53,691 nucleotides of DNA, from NCBI GenBank assembly GCA_028281065.1, contig JANQKN010000198.1, forward strand, positions 1 through 53,691, written 5' to 3'. Source of the DNA: Flavobacteriaceae bacterium (GTDB lineage Bacteria > Bacteroidota > Bacteroidia > Flavobacteriales > Flavobacteriaceae). A program made the translations under genes and the position numbers. The stretch's first letter is position 1. Every line of letters starts with the position of its first letter. Under the pieces are notes generated by a model. The model was not told where the DNA came from, ran no database searches, and saw nothing but the letters and a program-made list of their open reading frames with translations. Positions 1-8,140 of the stretch are shown here, piece by piece.

Positions 1-2
1 CC

Positions 3-485
3 ATTGGTCTTGAAATCTCCGAGCAATTGGACGCTGTGGATTCCGTATTGGTTACCATTGGTGGTGGCGGGTTGATTTCAGGGATAGGAACCTACCTAAA
101 AACCGTACAGCCCAACGTAAGTATGATAGGCTGCGAACCCGAAAACTCTTGCGAAATGACCCTAAGCCTAAAAGCTGGAACCATTATGGAAATGGACGAA
201 GAATTGGAAACCCTTTCCGGAGCTTCGGCTGGAGGGATCGAACACGGTTCCATGACCTTTCCCATTTGTCAGGAGCTAGTAGACGATACCATTTTGGTGA
301 ATGAGGCTGAAATTGCCGAAGCCATAAAATTCATGGCCCATACCCATCATAAAATTGTAGAAGGAGCTGCTGGTGTAGCGATAGCCGCTTTACAAAAAGA
401 TAAGGAACGGTTTAAAGGACAAACCGTGGTAATAGTGGTCTGCGGAGGCAATATAGATGCCAAAACCCTTAAAAACATCATTTAG
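3..485 (+). CDS. Threonine/serine dehydratase-like PLP enzyme (5'-truncated)
   Basis: The reading frame is open from the window edge, so only the C-terminal part of the protein is present. The glycine loop GGGGLISG, which holds the PLP phosphate in fold-type II enzymes, is clear, as is the late HHKIVEGAAGVA segment typical of threonine/serine dehydratases and EutB-like proteins. Fold-type II dehydratases deaminate hydroxy-amino acids to 2-oxo acids in the cytoplasm. The stop codon lies two bases before the ornithine-cyclodeaminase family gene, so the two are cotranscribed; this pairing resembles eutB-eutC of ectoine breakdown. The catalytic lysine lies upstream of the window, so the exact substrate cannot be judged. 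Confidence 0.85.
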   Translation: MGLEISEQLDAVDSVLVTIGGGGLISGIGTYLKTVQPNVSMIGCEPENSCEMTLSLKAGTIMEMDEELETLSGASAGGIEHGSMTFPICQELVDDTILVNEAEIAEAIKFMAHTHHKIVEGAAGVAIAALQKDKERFKGQTVVIVVCGGNIDAKTLKNII

Positions 486-487
486 TT

Positions 488-1465
488 ATGGCAACCACTA
501 TCATCCCATTAGAAAAGATAAAAGCCTTAGTTGGCAAATTGGATATAATATCCGCTATGGAAGAAGGCTTCATTGCATACAGCAACGGGAATGCTGTAGT
601 ACCTCCTGTGGGCGAATTGCTTTTGGATGACCCCAAGGGTGAAGTCCATATTAAGTATGGATACATTAAAAACGATGCCTATTATGTCATTAAAATAGCT
701 TCTGGGTTTTATGGAAATTCTAGCTTAGGCCTTCCCACAGGTCAGGGAATGATGTTGCTTTTCAGCCAAAACACAGGGGAACCTGTCGCTATATTACTCG
801 ATGAAGGACACCTAACCGATATACGAACAGCTGCAGCAGGCGCTTTGGTTGCCAAATATTTTGCACCCAAGCAACTTAAAGCAATTGGGATTATCGGTAC
901 AGGAATCCAAGCCCGATTGCAGCTACTACACTTTCAAGAACACAATCCGTGTAAGGAAGTGTATGTCTGGGGCAGGAATCGATCCCATGCCGAAAAACTG
1001 ACAGAAGAGCTAAAGGATTCTTTTAGCATCCATGTGGTGGATTCCCCTGCCGAAGTGGCTGCAAACTGTAATCTTATTGTAACCACAACACCTTCTAAAG
1101 AAGCTTTATTACAGGCTAGTGACATACAAAAGGGAACCCATATTACAGCCGTTGGAGCAGACACAGAATACAAACAGGAACTGGCTTCCAAATTGTTGGC
1201 TAAAGCAGACATTGTAGTATCGGATAGCATTTCCCAAAGCAAAAATCGGGGCGAAATCTACCAAGCTGTTAAGGATGGGAGTATTACCCATGAAAAAGTG
1301 ATTGAGTTGGGCGCTGCCATTCAAAACCCGAAAACATGTAGAACCCATGAAGATCAAATTACCATAGCAGATCTTACGGGAGTGGCGGTACAGGATATGA
1401 AAATTGCCGAAGCCGTCTATAAAAGTTATACAAACACATTAAAAACAATAAACAATGAATCGTAA
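488..1465 (+). CDS. Ornithine cyclodeaminase / mu-crystallin family protein
   Basis: This 325-residue protein has the normal length of the OCD/mu-crystallin family. It shows the NAD(P)-binding loop GTGIQAR (about residues 137-143), the preceding conserved LTDIRTAAAGAL segment (R113) and a lysine in the VIKIASGF region (K69). Family members are ornithine cyclodeaminases, alanine dehydrogenases, ketimine reductases or EutC-type ectoine enzymes, and sequence alone does not choose between them. It follows the PLP dehydratase fragment by two bases and overlaps the next gene by 11 bases, so it belongs to a tight catabolic operon. Paired with a dehydratase and an aminotransferase, a role in breaking down an unusual amino acid is the most likely reading. 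Confidence 0.85.
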   Translation: MATTIIPLEKIKALVGKLDIISAMEEGFIAYSNGNAVVPPVGELLLDDPKGEVHIKYGYIKNDAYYVIKIASGFYGNSSLGLPTGQGMMLLFSQNTGEPVAILLDEGHLTDIRTAAAGALVAKYFAPKQLKAIGIIGTGIQARLQLLHFQEHNPCKEVYVWGRNRSHAEKLTEELKDSFSIHVVDSPAEVAANCNLIVTTTPSKEALLQASDIQKGTHITAVGADTEYKQELASKLLAKADIVVSDSISQSKNRGEIYQAVKDGSITHEKVIELGAAIQNPKTCRTHEDQITIADLTGVAVQDMKIAEAVYKSYTNTLKTINNES

Positions 1466-2546
1466 AACATATAAATATCTAATCTTGGGTCTTATCATTC
1501 CTTTGTGGGGGTGCGCCCAAAAAACCGAAACCCAACCCCAAACAGAAGTTGCCCTAGCAGAATTTCTGGATGGCAACCAAGACGGAACCCTAAATCCTTA
1601 TGAAGTATTAGACGTCATGTTTCAACTACAGGAGGAACACGTAGGGGATATGTCTATAAAAGACTTCAATGCTCTTGTAGCCGAAATACAAGATGATGAT
1701 GCACAAGAAGAGCAAGAAATGTTCGACGAATTCGATACCAATGGTGATGGAAAAATCACAGAAGATGAGGTAAACGAAGAGATGATAGACATTGTGTTGC
1801 AAATGGACACCGATCAGAGCGGGGGCACCTCTTTTGCTGAATTTACCAACTTCGATTTTACCGAAGGATTCTTGGCCGATGATGAAGAAATAAAGGAAAT
1901 GGTCGACGGTATGTTCATGACCGTAGGGAAAGATGAAATCTTATTGTCCGAAATGGATGAAGAAGACCAGAACGAAATGAAGGATCTGGATAACAATCGC
2001 GATGGTACACTTACACGTGAAGAAGTTACTTCCTTCATGACAATAAACAACACCCCTGCTTTTTTTGAAGTGGAAGGAACCACAGCTTATATGAACGGAG
2101 TGATCTGTAGCGATACCCCAGCCGATGTATTGCGTTTGCTTTTGGAGCATCCCGAAGTCACTACCATCGAGATGCGTATCGTACCTGGCTCCATAGACGA
2201 TGTGGCTAACTTAAGGGCTGCACTGTACGTTCACAAATTCGGTTTGGATACCAAGGTAAATTCTCAAAGCTATATTGCTTCTGGGGGGACCGACTTTTTC
2301 CTTGCAGGAAACAAACGCACCGTAGAAGATGGAGCCCGGATCGGGGTGCACTCCTGGGCGGGCGGTAATGTACCTGCTATCGAGCTTCCCAAAGATGATC
2401 CAGAGCATCAGAAATACCTAGAATACTATAGAGCATTGGACATCCCTGAATCTTTTTATTGGTATACCCTAGAAGCTGCCCCAGCAGCAGGGATGCACGA
2501 AATGACCGAAGAAGAAATAAACACCTATAAAGTAAAAACCGAATAA
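1455..2546 (+). CDS. Lipoprotein with four EF-hands and a ClpP/crotonase-like domain
   Basis: A signal peptide ends at a lipobox (LWGC, Cys20). Four canonical EF-hand calcium loops follow: D39-E50, D94-E105 (DTNGDGKITEDE), D118-E129 and D179-E190. The C-terminal half (about 205-363) reads like a ClpP-type serine protease fold: an oxyanion-like strand IVPGSID, a nucleophile-like Ser276 in ASGGTDFFLAG, and a His299 in GARIGVHSWAGG, 23 residues later, close to the Ser-His spacing of ClpP. The protein is probably anchored in the envelope. Its ATG overlaps the end of the upstream enzyme gene by 11 bases, so it is translated within the amino-acid operon. Protease activity is inferred, not shown; the third triad residue is not obvious. 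Confidence 0.7.
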   Translation: MNRKTYKYLILGLIIPLWGCAQKTETQPQTEVALAEFLDGNQDGTLNPYEVLDVMFQLQEEHVGDMSIKDFNALVAEIQDDDAQEEQEMFDEFDTNGDGKITEDEVNEEMIDIVLQMDTDQSGGTSFAEFTNFDFTEGFLADDEEIKEMVDGMFMTVGKDEILLSEMDEEDQNEMKDLDNNRDGTLTREEVTSFMTINNTPAFFEVEGTTAYMNGVICSDTPADVLRLLLEHPEVTTIEMRIVPGSIDDVANLRAALYVHKFGLDTKVNSQSYIASGGTDFFLAGNKRTVEDGARIGVHSWAGGNVPAIELPKDDPEHQKYLEYYRALDIPESFYWYTLEAAPAAGMHEMTEEEINTYKVKTE

Positions 2547-2552
2547 TTCGCG

Positions 2553-3674
2553 ATGAACATTCCAATATTTGAACTAGAAAGGGTACAGTCGCTTTTTGAA
2601 AATACGGTAGATTACAATCTAACCGAAAGTGGCTTCCATCCCTACACGCTTAAAGAGCTTCTTTCCGAAGAAGAGATAGAAACCCTTACCTCGACCGTTT
2701 TGGGATACGGACAAACCAATGGTTCCATTCCATTGCGGAAACGAATTGCTTCCCTTTACGAAGGAGCCACCGAAGACCATGTGCTGGTCACTAACGGTTC
2801 TTCCGAAGCCAACTTTATTGCCTGCCATACCCTCTTGGAAAAAGGCGATGAGGTAGTGATGATGGTTCCCAATTACATGCAGATTTGGGGCATTGCCGAA
2901 GAAATGGGCTGTATCCCAAAAGCTTTTCATCTAAGGGAAGAAAACCAATGGAAACCCAATTTGGAGGAACTTAAAGCTTTAGTGAATCCAAAAACCAAAA
3001 TGATTGCACTTTGCAATCCCAACAACCCTACGGGATACACCTTTACCAAAGAAGAGATGGAATCCATTGTCACCATTGCTAAAGAAGTAGATGCTTGGGT
3101 GTATTGCGACGAAGTCTATAGAGGTGCCGAACTCGATGGAAAAACCATAGATAGTTTTATGGGGATGTACGATAAGGTAATGGTTAATGGAGGGCTTTCC
3201 AAAGCCTATGCATTGCCAGGATTACGATTGGGTTGGTTGGTAGGCCCTAAGGATTTGATTGAGGATACTTGGGCCTATCACGATTATACTTCGATCACAG
3301 CTGGCATCATGAGCCATTATATAGGGGAGATTGCATTGAGGCCAGAAAGAAGACAGCAAATCTTAACCCGTAACCGCACCATGCTCAACGAAAATCTCAT
3401 TGCTGTACAGGAATGGTTGGAACCTTTTGGCGAGATGTTTCAATACGTTCCACCCAAGGCTGGAGGAATGCTGTTCATTAAATACAATTTCGATATCAAT
3501 TCCACCGAGCTGGCCGAATGGTTACGCAAAGAAAAGAGCGTTTTTATTTTGGCAGGCGATGTGTACGGAATGGATAACCATTTCAGGATCGGTATTGGGG
3601 AACGGAAAGAATACATCCTTGATGGGCTGGAACGAATAAAAGATGCCTTGAAAGAACGATTTATACTGGCATAA
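2553..3674 (+). CDS. PLP-dependent aminotransferase, class I/II
   Basis: The 373-residue protein has the fold-type I aminotransferase landmarks in order: NPNNPTG at residues 155-161, CDEVYR (185-190, Asp for the PLP pyridine nitrogen), the PLP lysine K217 in GGLSKAYALPGLRLGW, and the arginine-bearing C-terminal FRIGIGE segment. It would transfer an amino group between an amino acid and a 2-oxo acid in the cytoplasm. It starts six bases after the EF-hand/ClpP-like gene, in the same operon as the dehydratase and OCD-family enzymes. Relatives are annotated variously as aspartate aminotransferase-like or capreomycidine-synthase-like; the substrate is not evident. Confidence 0.87.
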   Translation: MNIPIFELERVQSLFENTVDYNLTESGFHPYTLKELLSEEEIETLTSTVLGYGQTNGSIPLRKRIASLYEGATEDHVLVTNGSSEANFIACHTLLEKGDEVVMMVPNYMQIWGIAEEMGCIPKAFHLREENQWKPNLEELKALVNPKTKMIALCNPNNPTGYTFTKEEMESIVTIAKEVDAWVYCDEVYRGAELDGKTIDSFMGMYDKVMVNGGLSKAYALPGLRLGWLVGPKDLIEDTWAYHDYTSITAGIMSHYIGEIALRPERRQQILTRNRTMLNENLIAVQEWLEPFGEMFQYVPPKAGGMLFIKYNFDINSTELAEWLRKEKSVFILAGDVYGMDNHFRIGIGERKEYILDGLERIKDALKERFILA

Positions 3675-3712
3675 GTTTTCTGGTTTTCGGGGTATTTTGT
3701 TACTTTCATCCC

Positions 3713-4273
3713 GTGAATCCGTTTATTTCTTTCATAAAACAATATACAACGATCTCCAGCGAAGCTGAAGAAGAGATTTTGCAATTGATCGTAAGTCAAA
3801 ATGTAGCCAAAGGGGAGGTTCTTTTAAAAGAAGGTAAGACCTGCAAACGTCTGTATTTTCTTTCTGAAGGAACCATCCGAACCTTTTTCTACTTAAAAGG
3901 AAGGGATATTACCTATTGGATTTATCCAGACAACGCCATAGTCACCTCTTGGAATAGCTTTTTACTTAAAAAACCCTCTTCCGAATACATAGAAGCGACC
4001 GAAGATTCCGTAGTCCATTCGTTGACCTATGACCAATGGCAAGAACTCTACCAAAAATACCCAGCACTGGAACGTTTTGGTAGGTTGATTATGGAAGAAA
4101 GTGTAGCACTTCTCGATGACTTCTATAAAGGATACTATTTCATGTCTGCCAAAGAAAAATTCGAGCTGCTTACCAGTGTCTTTACCGATGTGACCCAGAG
4201 AGCCAACCTGGGACACATTGCATCCATGCTGGGGATTAGTCAGGAGACCCTGAGCAGGATTCGCGGGAAATAA
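3713..4273 (+). CDS. Crp/Fnr-family transcriptional regulator
   Basis: The protein (186 residues, GTG start) has an N-terminal cyclic-nucleotide-binding-type beta roll (about 15-115), a dimer helix, and a short C-terminal helix-turn-helix ending LGISQETLSRIRGK. The recognition helix carries E178, S181 and R182, the E-x-x-S-R pattern with which E. coli FNR reads TTGAT half-sites. It has one cysteine (C44), so it cannot hold an FNR-type 4Fe-4S cluster and must sense something else. It lies 38 bases after the aminotransferase gene and abuts the convergent envelope operon, whose promoter region has FNR-type palindromes. That it acts there is inference; this helix motif is common in Bacteroidota regulators. 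Confidence 0.85.
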   Translation: MNPFISFIKQYTTISSEAEEEILQLIVSQNVAKGEVLLKEGKTCKRLYFLSEGTIRTFFYLKGRDITYWIYPDNAIVTSWNSFLLKKPSSEYIEATEDSVVHSLTYDQWQELYQKYPALERFGRLIMEESVALLDDFYKGYYFMSAKEKFELLTSVFTDVTQRANLGHIASMLGISQETLSRIRGK

Positions 4274-4275
4274 AC

Positions 4276-5130
4276 CTAAAACACCCGTACGATATTGAAC
4301 CCAAAGTAGACATTGCCGTCTCCCCAATCCCCTTCTGCATTACTAATAAAGCCTGGCTCATTGGTGGATTGTGCGTTTGAGAAAAGCAATTGGAAAACAT
4401 GTCCTCCCGTTTCTATATCGAGTCCAAAAGTTAATGGGTTGCTGTAAATGGAATTTTCGTATCGGTTCAGGTGATATACATAGTCTAGGTTAATGGACAT
4501 CCGCTTGCTTAGCTTTACCCTTCCTCCAACGCCAATGGCATATTGATCGTGCTCTTGTTGTGGTTCCAACACCAGGTTTTGGCGTATATAAGTAGGCGCT
4601 AATTCCAAAGAAATACTGTTATTAACCCTTCGGGAAATGAGCAATTGCCCTGCATAACTTAACCGATCTTCGAATTTCAGGAAAGGAAAGCGTTCTTTTC
4701 GCAATTCGGTATTGATATTCACTGTGGTATATCCTGCTAGGGTAAAGGGCATCTTTCCCGATTGGGACAAGAATCGCGCCTTGGCCGAAACCGCATAGGT
4801 TTTACGTAAGGATTCACGGCTTGCACTTACTTGCACACCGTCTAAAACCCCATAGACCAATTGTATTTTGGTATTGGCATTATCGAAACCAAAGAAAGTA
4901 GTCAGCCCGTCTTTTAGGGTTCCAAATCGGTGGGAAACATACATGTACAGGTCACCCTTTCCAGCTACCTTGGTCGATTGCAGGTTACCAATCTTCATGG
5001 CCTTAAAAGCAGGTTGCTGAAAGTGGGTTTCTTCAGCTTCTTGCTCTAGTTCATTAAGTAAATCTTCCTGTGCATAGAAGCTATTGCTATACAAACAAGC
5101 CAGCAAAGCAATAAAGAATACATTTTTCAT
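4276..5130 (-). CDS. Outer-membrane beta-barrel protein, DUF5777-like
   Basis: A signal peptide of about 20 residues is followed by a short acidic linker and then alternating hydrophobic/polar strands with many aromatic residues, the pattern of an outer-membrane barrel. The segment MKIGNLQSTKV...YMYVSHRFG and the overall length (284) fit the flavobacterial DUF5777 barrel family as I remember it. It is the last gene of a six-gene minus-strand operon and starts three bases after the OB-fold gene. Its stop lies two bases from the convergent Crp/Fnr gene, with no terminator hairpin between them. Co-occurrence with a c-haem lipoprotein and YceI suggests an envelope redox or lipid-handling role, which is inference. 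Confidence 0.65.
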   Translation of the reverse strand: MKNVFFIALLACLYSNSFYAQEDLLNELEQEAEETHFQQPAFKAMKIGNLQSTKVAGKGDLYMYVSHRFGTLKDGLTTFFGFDNANTKIQLVYGVLDGVQVSASRESLRKTYAVSAKARFLSQSGKMPFTLAGYTTVNINTELRKERFPFLKFEDRLSYAGQLLISRRVNNSISLELAPTYIRQNLVLEPQQEHDQYAIGVGGRVKLSKRMSINLDYVYHLNRYENSIYSNPLTFGLDIETGGHVFQLLFSNAQSTNEPGFISNAEGDWGDGNVYFGFNIVRVF

Positions 5131-5133
5131 ACA

Positions 5134-5532
5134 CTAATCGGTTATAATAATGGTTTGGTCTAGTTTCAATTCTTCAAGTAAATCATCGTACCCAATAACA
5201 CGCCCTTTTATACTTATGGCATCGCCAAGGGTTATTTTTTGATGGGTTGAGGTGGAATCCAATTGGCAATAAATGCTATGGTCCAATGAGAATCCTTCGG
5301 CTTCTGTTTCGGTTACGGTTCCACTAAGCTGTACGGCAACATCTTGCCATGACGAAGGATTTTCCTGCACTCTTTTGAGCAATTCGGAAGTATTTCCCGT
5401 AAACTTCAACTCACGATCTTCTATACTTACGTGTGGTTTGTAAAGGGTCTTGTAGATTAGCCCTGCAGATAGGAGGAAAATCAAAAGAAGCCCTACAATG
5501 ATGGTTCTTTTATGCTTTCTTTTTAAGTTCAT
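5134..5532 (-). CDS. Membrane-anchored OB-fold (tRNA_anti-like) protein
   Basis: The protein is 132 residues long, with a basic N-terminus and one membrane segment (about residues 10-27). The rest reads as a small OB-fold of the tRNA_anti-like type seen in many Bacteroidota: VAVQLSGTVTE, a central IYCQLDS strand, then GDAISIKGRVIGYDDLL. These domains usually occur as periplasmic proteins or lipoproteins of unknown function. The gene overlaps the 3' end of the YceI gene by 23 bases and is followed three bases later by the barrel gene, so the three are translationally linked. Confidence 0.65.
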   Translation of the reverse strand: MNLKRKHKRTIIVGLLLIFLLSAGLIYKTLYKPHVSIEDRELKFTGNTSELLKRVQENPSSWQDVAVQLSGTVTETEAEGFSLDHSIYCQLDSTSTHQKITLGDAISIKGRVIGYDDLLEELKLDQTIIITD

Positions 5533-6055
5533 AATGCAATTGAATGGTAATTTTCTCGGCTATTTTTTTACGAACGATACTGGGGATGGAGATATCGAAA
5601 TCGGCAGGGTTGGCGGTAAAACTACCATCGAGCACCAAACAACCGTCGACATGCTTTACCGCCAAGGGGAGTTCCACCTGCTTTTCTTTACCTCTAATGG
5701 TAAGGCTTCCTTTCAACAGAAACTCTGAAGGGCTTTCAGAAAGGTTTTCGGTAGAAAAGTCTACCAGTTTTCCTTTAAAAGTGGCTTTTGGGAATTGATC
5801 CGAATCCATATAATTTTCATTAAAATGCTCTTGCATAAGAGCGACCTTAAACTGAAATGCCTTAATAAAAAGCAAAGCGGCTATTTCACCATTTTCACTA
5901 TTGAGCACTGCAGTCGTGCTTTCATTGGTGGCTTCGACGGGTTCGAAGGTTTCCACCGAAGCCTTAAAGGAAGTATTCCCGGTTTTGGTAATGTATTTTT
6001 GAGCTTGCAAACCCGTTACAGCTGTGAGTAAGAATAGACAAAGAAGGTATTTCAT
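5510..6055 (-). CDS. YceI-family periplasmic protein
   Basis: A signal peptide (MKYLLCLFLLTAVTGLQAQ) leads into a YceI lipocalin-like barrel: KYITKTGNTSFKAS, the central IKAFQFKVALMQEHFNENYM strand-loop, FPKATFKGKLVDFS, LTIRGKEKQVELPL and FDISIPSIVRKKIAEKITI. YceI proteins bind isoprenoid or other amphiphilic lipids in the periplasm. The frame is open further upstream to 6100, but the start at 6055 places the signal peptide at the N-terminus. The gene sits between a c-haem lipoprotein gene (25-base gap) and an OB-fold gene (23-base overlap). Function in this operon, perhaps binding a quinone or carotenoid-like lipid, is inference. Confidence 0.88.
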   Translation of the reverse strand: MKYLLCLFLLTAVTGLQAQKYITKTGNTSFKASVETFEPVEATNESTTAVLNSENGEIAALLFIKAFQFKVALMQEHFNENYMDSDQFPKATFKGKLVDFSTENLSESPSEFLLKGSLTIRGKEKQVELPLAVKHVDGCLVLDGSFTANPADFDISIPSIVRKKIAEKITIQLHYELKKKA

Positions 6056-6080
6056 ACTTGCGTGATTTTTAAAAGAAAGT

Positions 6081-6446
6081 TTAATTTTCGGGGAATCCAT
6101 CCGCTACCCATTTGTCAATGATTTGACGAATTTGGGGAGACAGGATACCACTGGGAGGCATGGGACTGGTTGCATTGTTCATTCTACTTACGAGCCCTCC
6201 CGATTCGGCAGAAAACCGTACATTTTGATAATTGGACAAATCCAGATCGGCATTGGGCGCAGGTCCAGCATGGCAGGTAATGCAACTATTGGTCATAATG
6301 GCTTGTACATCTGCTTCATAGGTTATGGTTCTTGTAATAGGGGGCAGTTCACTAACATCCCCTTCATCGATAATGGCCCGCGAACAGCCCATCGCCAAAA
6401 AGAGGGCAGCTCCCAAAAGTGATAGTATGTTTATGTTACGCTTCAT
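6081..6446 (-). CDS. c-type haem lipoprotein (small cytochrome)
   Basis: The 121-residue protein begins with a lipoprotein signal (lipobox LAMGC, Cys21). It has one haem-attachment motif, CITCH (Cys55, Cys58, His59), and a candidate distal methionine at Met96 in SPMPPSG. The closing helix QIIDKWVADGFPEN is typical of small planctomycete/Bacteroidota-type cytochromes. It should carry one covalent haem c on the periplasmic side of a membrane. Four bases separate it from the preceding lipoprotein gene, so it is within the FNR-box operon. It could shuttle electrons or act as a redox sensor; no partner oxidase or reductase gene is adjacent. Confidence 0.8.
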   Translation of the reverse strand: MKRNINILSLLGAALFLAMGCSRAIIDEGDVSELPPITRTITYEADVQAIMTNSCITCHAGPAPNADLDLSNYQNVRFSAESGGLVSRMNNATSPMPPSGILSPQIRQIIDKWVADGFPEN

Positions 6447-6450
6447 CCGT

Positions 6451-7605
6451 TTAGTTTTGTACGTTGATATTGTCTATAGTAATTTGATGTTCCCCAAGGG
6501 GATCGATCGTGATCATTCGTTGGCTATGGGTAATGTCTCCTTCCGAAGGACCAAAGTCTCCGTTCATATCGGCAACAATTGTTACATAATAAGTCCCTGG
6601 ATGGAGATAGGTAAAGAGGAATTCGTTTTCCCCTTCAGAAAGGACTGGAAAATGAAGCAGAGTATCGTATGTACTCACATCTTGGACAAAATATCCGTCC
6701 TCATCCGTAAGGGGATCCCTGGAAAGGTACATGAGCAATAACTGATCGGAAGGAACAACACTCCCACGATCTATAGCTACCTGAAGGTACCCTAGTCTAG
6801 GATGGTCCAAAATGGTGTAGGGATCTCCCGATTGTGCAGCCAACGTAAACACGTCGTTTGCATCCTGTACAGCCAAGAACGTAGCCGAATTGGCTTCTTG
6901 CAATCCATCCTTTACAAACAGATAATCTTGGTTGAATCCATTGGCAAAGTCTATTTCCACGGTATTCTGTGGAAACTCGGTTACAGCGGCAGCTTCCGAA
7001 GCCAATTCTGGATGCATTTTTATCCCTTTAAAGGTCATATGCCTGTTCGGGATGCGATCCCCTAAGTTACTGGTGTAGGAGTTAAAATAGAGGCTGTCCG
7101 ACGTATGAGGGAATTTTAATTCCATGTACATGATTCCATCCCCGCCTATGGCATCTACCAAACGATAGTATTTTCCATCGGCTCTGTTTTCAACCCGATC
7201 CATCACAAAATAACTGGTCCGGTAAATGCCATTAAGCACACCGCCATTACGGGCCATTATGGTTCGTACCCCTTTGTAATTGGTGGCAAAGAAGGAGGTG
7301 AACAGGTTCCCAGCAGAGCCCCCTTCATGTATGCCGAAGGTATGACTAGGGGAAATTGCACGGTAGTCCCATCCAAACCAGGGATATTCGGTAGCGATAA
7401 CTAGGTTATCCCCCACCCAATGCCCTTGCATTTTTTCCAAGAAATCGAAACCATCTACTGTAATATCCACAGGATTTACCTCGGTAATGGTACCTGGATT
7501 GGTGGGATCTGTAGGGTTGGTGCCTGCTATATTACGTATCTCTTCGGTCGAACAGGAGACCCATACAATACTGGAAAGGACAATGGTTATTAAAGTTCTT
7601 TTCAT
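6451..7605 (-). CDS. Large lipoprotein of unknown function
   Basis: The ATG at 7605 gives a 384-residue protein with a lipoprotein signal (WVSC, Cys18); a TTG two codons upstream only adds residues before the signal. After a Thr/Pro/Asn-rich linker comes a region rich in aromatic residues (LEKMQGHWVGDNLVI, YPWFGWDYRAISPSHTFGIHEGG) resembling lipocalin-like carrier folds. A beta-rich C-terminal part contains FLFTYLHPGTYYVTIVADMNGD, like a Bacteroidota carbohydrate-binding or Ig-type sandwich. I do not recognise the family. It is the second gene of the left operon, 12 bases after the first and 4 bases before the haem lipoprotein gene. Confidence 0.75.
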   Translation of the reverse strand: MKRTLITIVLSSIVWVSCSTEEIRNIAGTNPTDPTNPGTITEVNPVDITVDGFDFLEKMQGHWVGDNLVIATEYPWFGWDYRAISPSHTFGIHEGGSAGNLFTSFFATNYKGVRTIMARNGGVLNGIYRTSYFVMDRVENRADGKYYRLVDAIGGDGIMYMELKFPHTSDSLYFNSYTSNLGDRIPNRHMTFKGIKMHPELASEAAAVTEFPQNTVEIDFANGFNQDYLFVKDGLQEANSATFLAVQDANDVFTLAAQSGDPYTILDHPRLGYLQVAIDRGSVVPSDQLLLMYLSRDPLTDEDGYFVQDVSTYDTLLHFPVLSEGENEFLFTYLHPGTYYVTIVADMNGDFGPSEGDITHSQRMITIDPLGEHQITIDNINVQN

Positions 7606-7617
7606 ATTCAAATTTTT

Positions 7618-8004
7618 TTAAGGTTCAATTCGCACCCAGATTTCGGTAAGGGGCTTATGCATGATGTAATGCGTTACCGAAAGGGTGTCGGGATGCTTTG
7701 GTTCTATGTAAATGGTTTTGCTATTGTCGGTTACGGTTGCACCCGATAGGGCATCGGCATAACCTTTTCCGTCTGGTTTTAGGTTTTTGAAGACGTAGTA
7801 CTCTTTGGTATCCCCCTCCCTGTAAATACTTGTATCGTCATTGTAATACAGCACTTTTCCTTTTACCGAATCGTGCTCCTTATAAATTCGATAGGTAGCC
7901 CGATAGTAATTGCTCTTTACATTCCAAGTACCATAGAGCTCTTCTGCAGTTGGGGAACAACGACAGAACAGTATTAAAAGGAATAAGTAGGCATACAGTT
8001 TCAT
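7618..8004 (-). CDS. Small lipoprotein with GxW beta-domain, first gene of left operon
   Basis: The start at 8004 gives 128 residues beginning with a lipoprotein signal (LFCRC, Cys16). The mature part starts YGTWNV and alternates short beta strands, with YYVFKNLKPDGKGYAD in the middle and a TEIWVRIEP ending. This is a lipocalin- or DUF2147-like layout, but I cannot assign a family. The same landmarks (GKWGV, KKGKGVY, TETWKKL end) occur in the protein at 9089-9637 on the other side of the divergent promoter. The start codon lies about 10 bases from a perfect TAnnTTTG element, so its mRNA should have almost no leader. Confidence 0.75.
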   Translation of the reverse strand: MKLYAYLFLLILFCRCSPTAEELYGTWNVKSNYYRATYRIYKEHDSVKGKVLYYNDDTSIYREGDTKEYYVFKNLKPDGKGYADALSGATVTDNSKTIYIEPKHPDTLSVTHYIMHKPLTEIWVRIEP

Positions 8005-8140
8005 ATCTGGAGACAAAACTAGGAGGACTCCTAAGGGAAAATTTTGACCTATGTCAAAATCGACTTCAGAAACCTATTTTGATATAGATCAAAGGGGATC
8101 TAATGTGCTTGCTCCATATTTGTAACCTAAAATTTGTGTT
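8005..8140. promoter_or_regulatory. Divergent promoter region with two FNR-type boxes
   Basis: Two palindromes stand 35 bp apart, centre to centre: TTGACCTATGTCAA at 8044-8057 (within TTTTGAC-N4-GTCAAAA) and TTGATATAGATCAA at 8079-8092, a perfect FNR consensus. On the left, a minus-strand TAGTTTTG (8014-8021) is a perfect Bacteroidota -7 element; on the right, CATATTTG (8115-8122) matches five of six conserved bases. Each box centre is exactly 33 bp from its -7 element, as expected for class II activation near -41. I see no convincing -33 TTG on either side, which fits activator dependence. Confidence 0.75.

Noticed and set aside
3685-3692. TATTTTG-like element before the Crp/Fnr gene, with similar ones near 38260 and 38382
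   Set aside because: Each is one base short of TAnnTTTG and lacks a TTG at a proper distance; not enough to call promoters.
6056-6100. Upstream start for the YceI gene
   Set aside because: It would place 15 polar residues before the signal peptide and overlap the haem lipoprotein gene.
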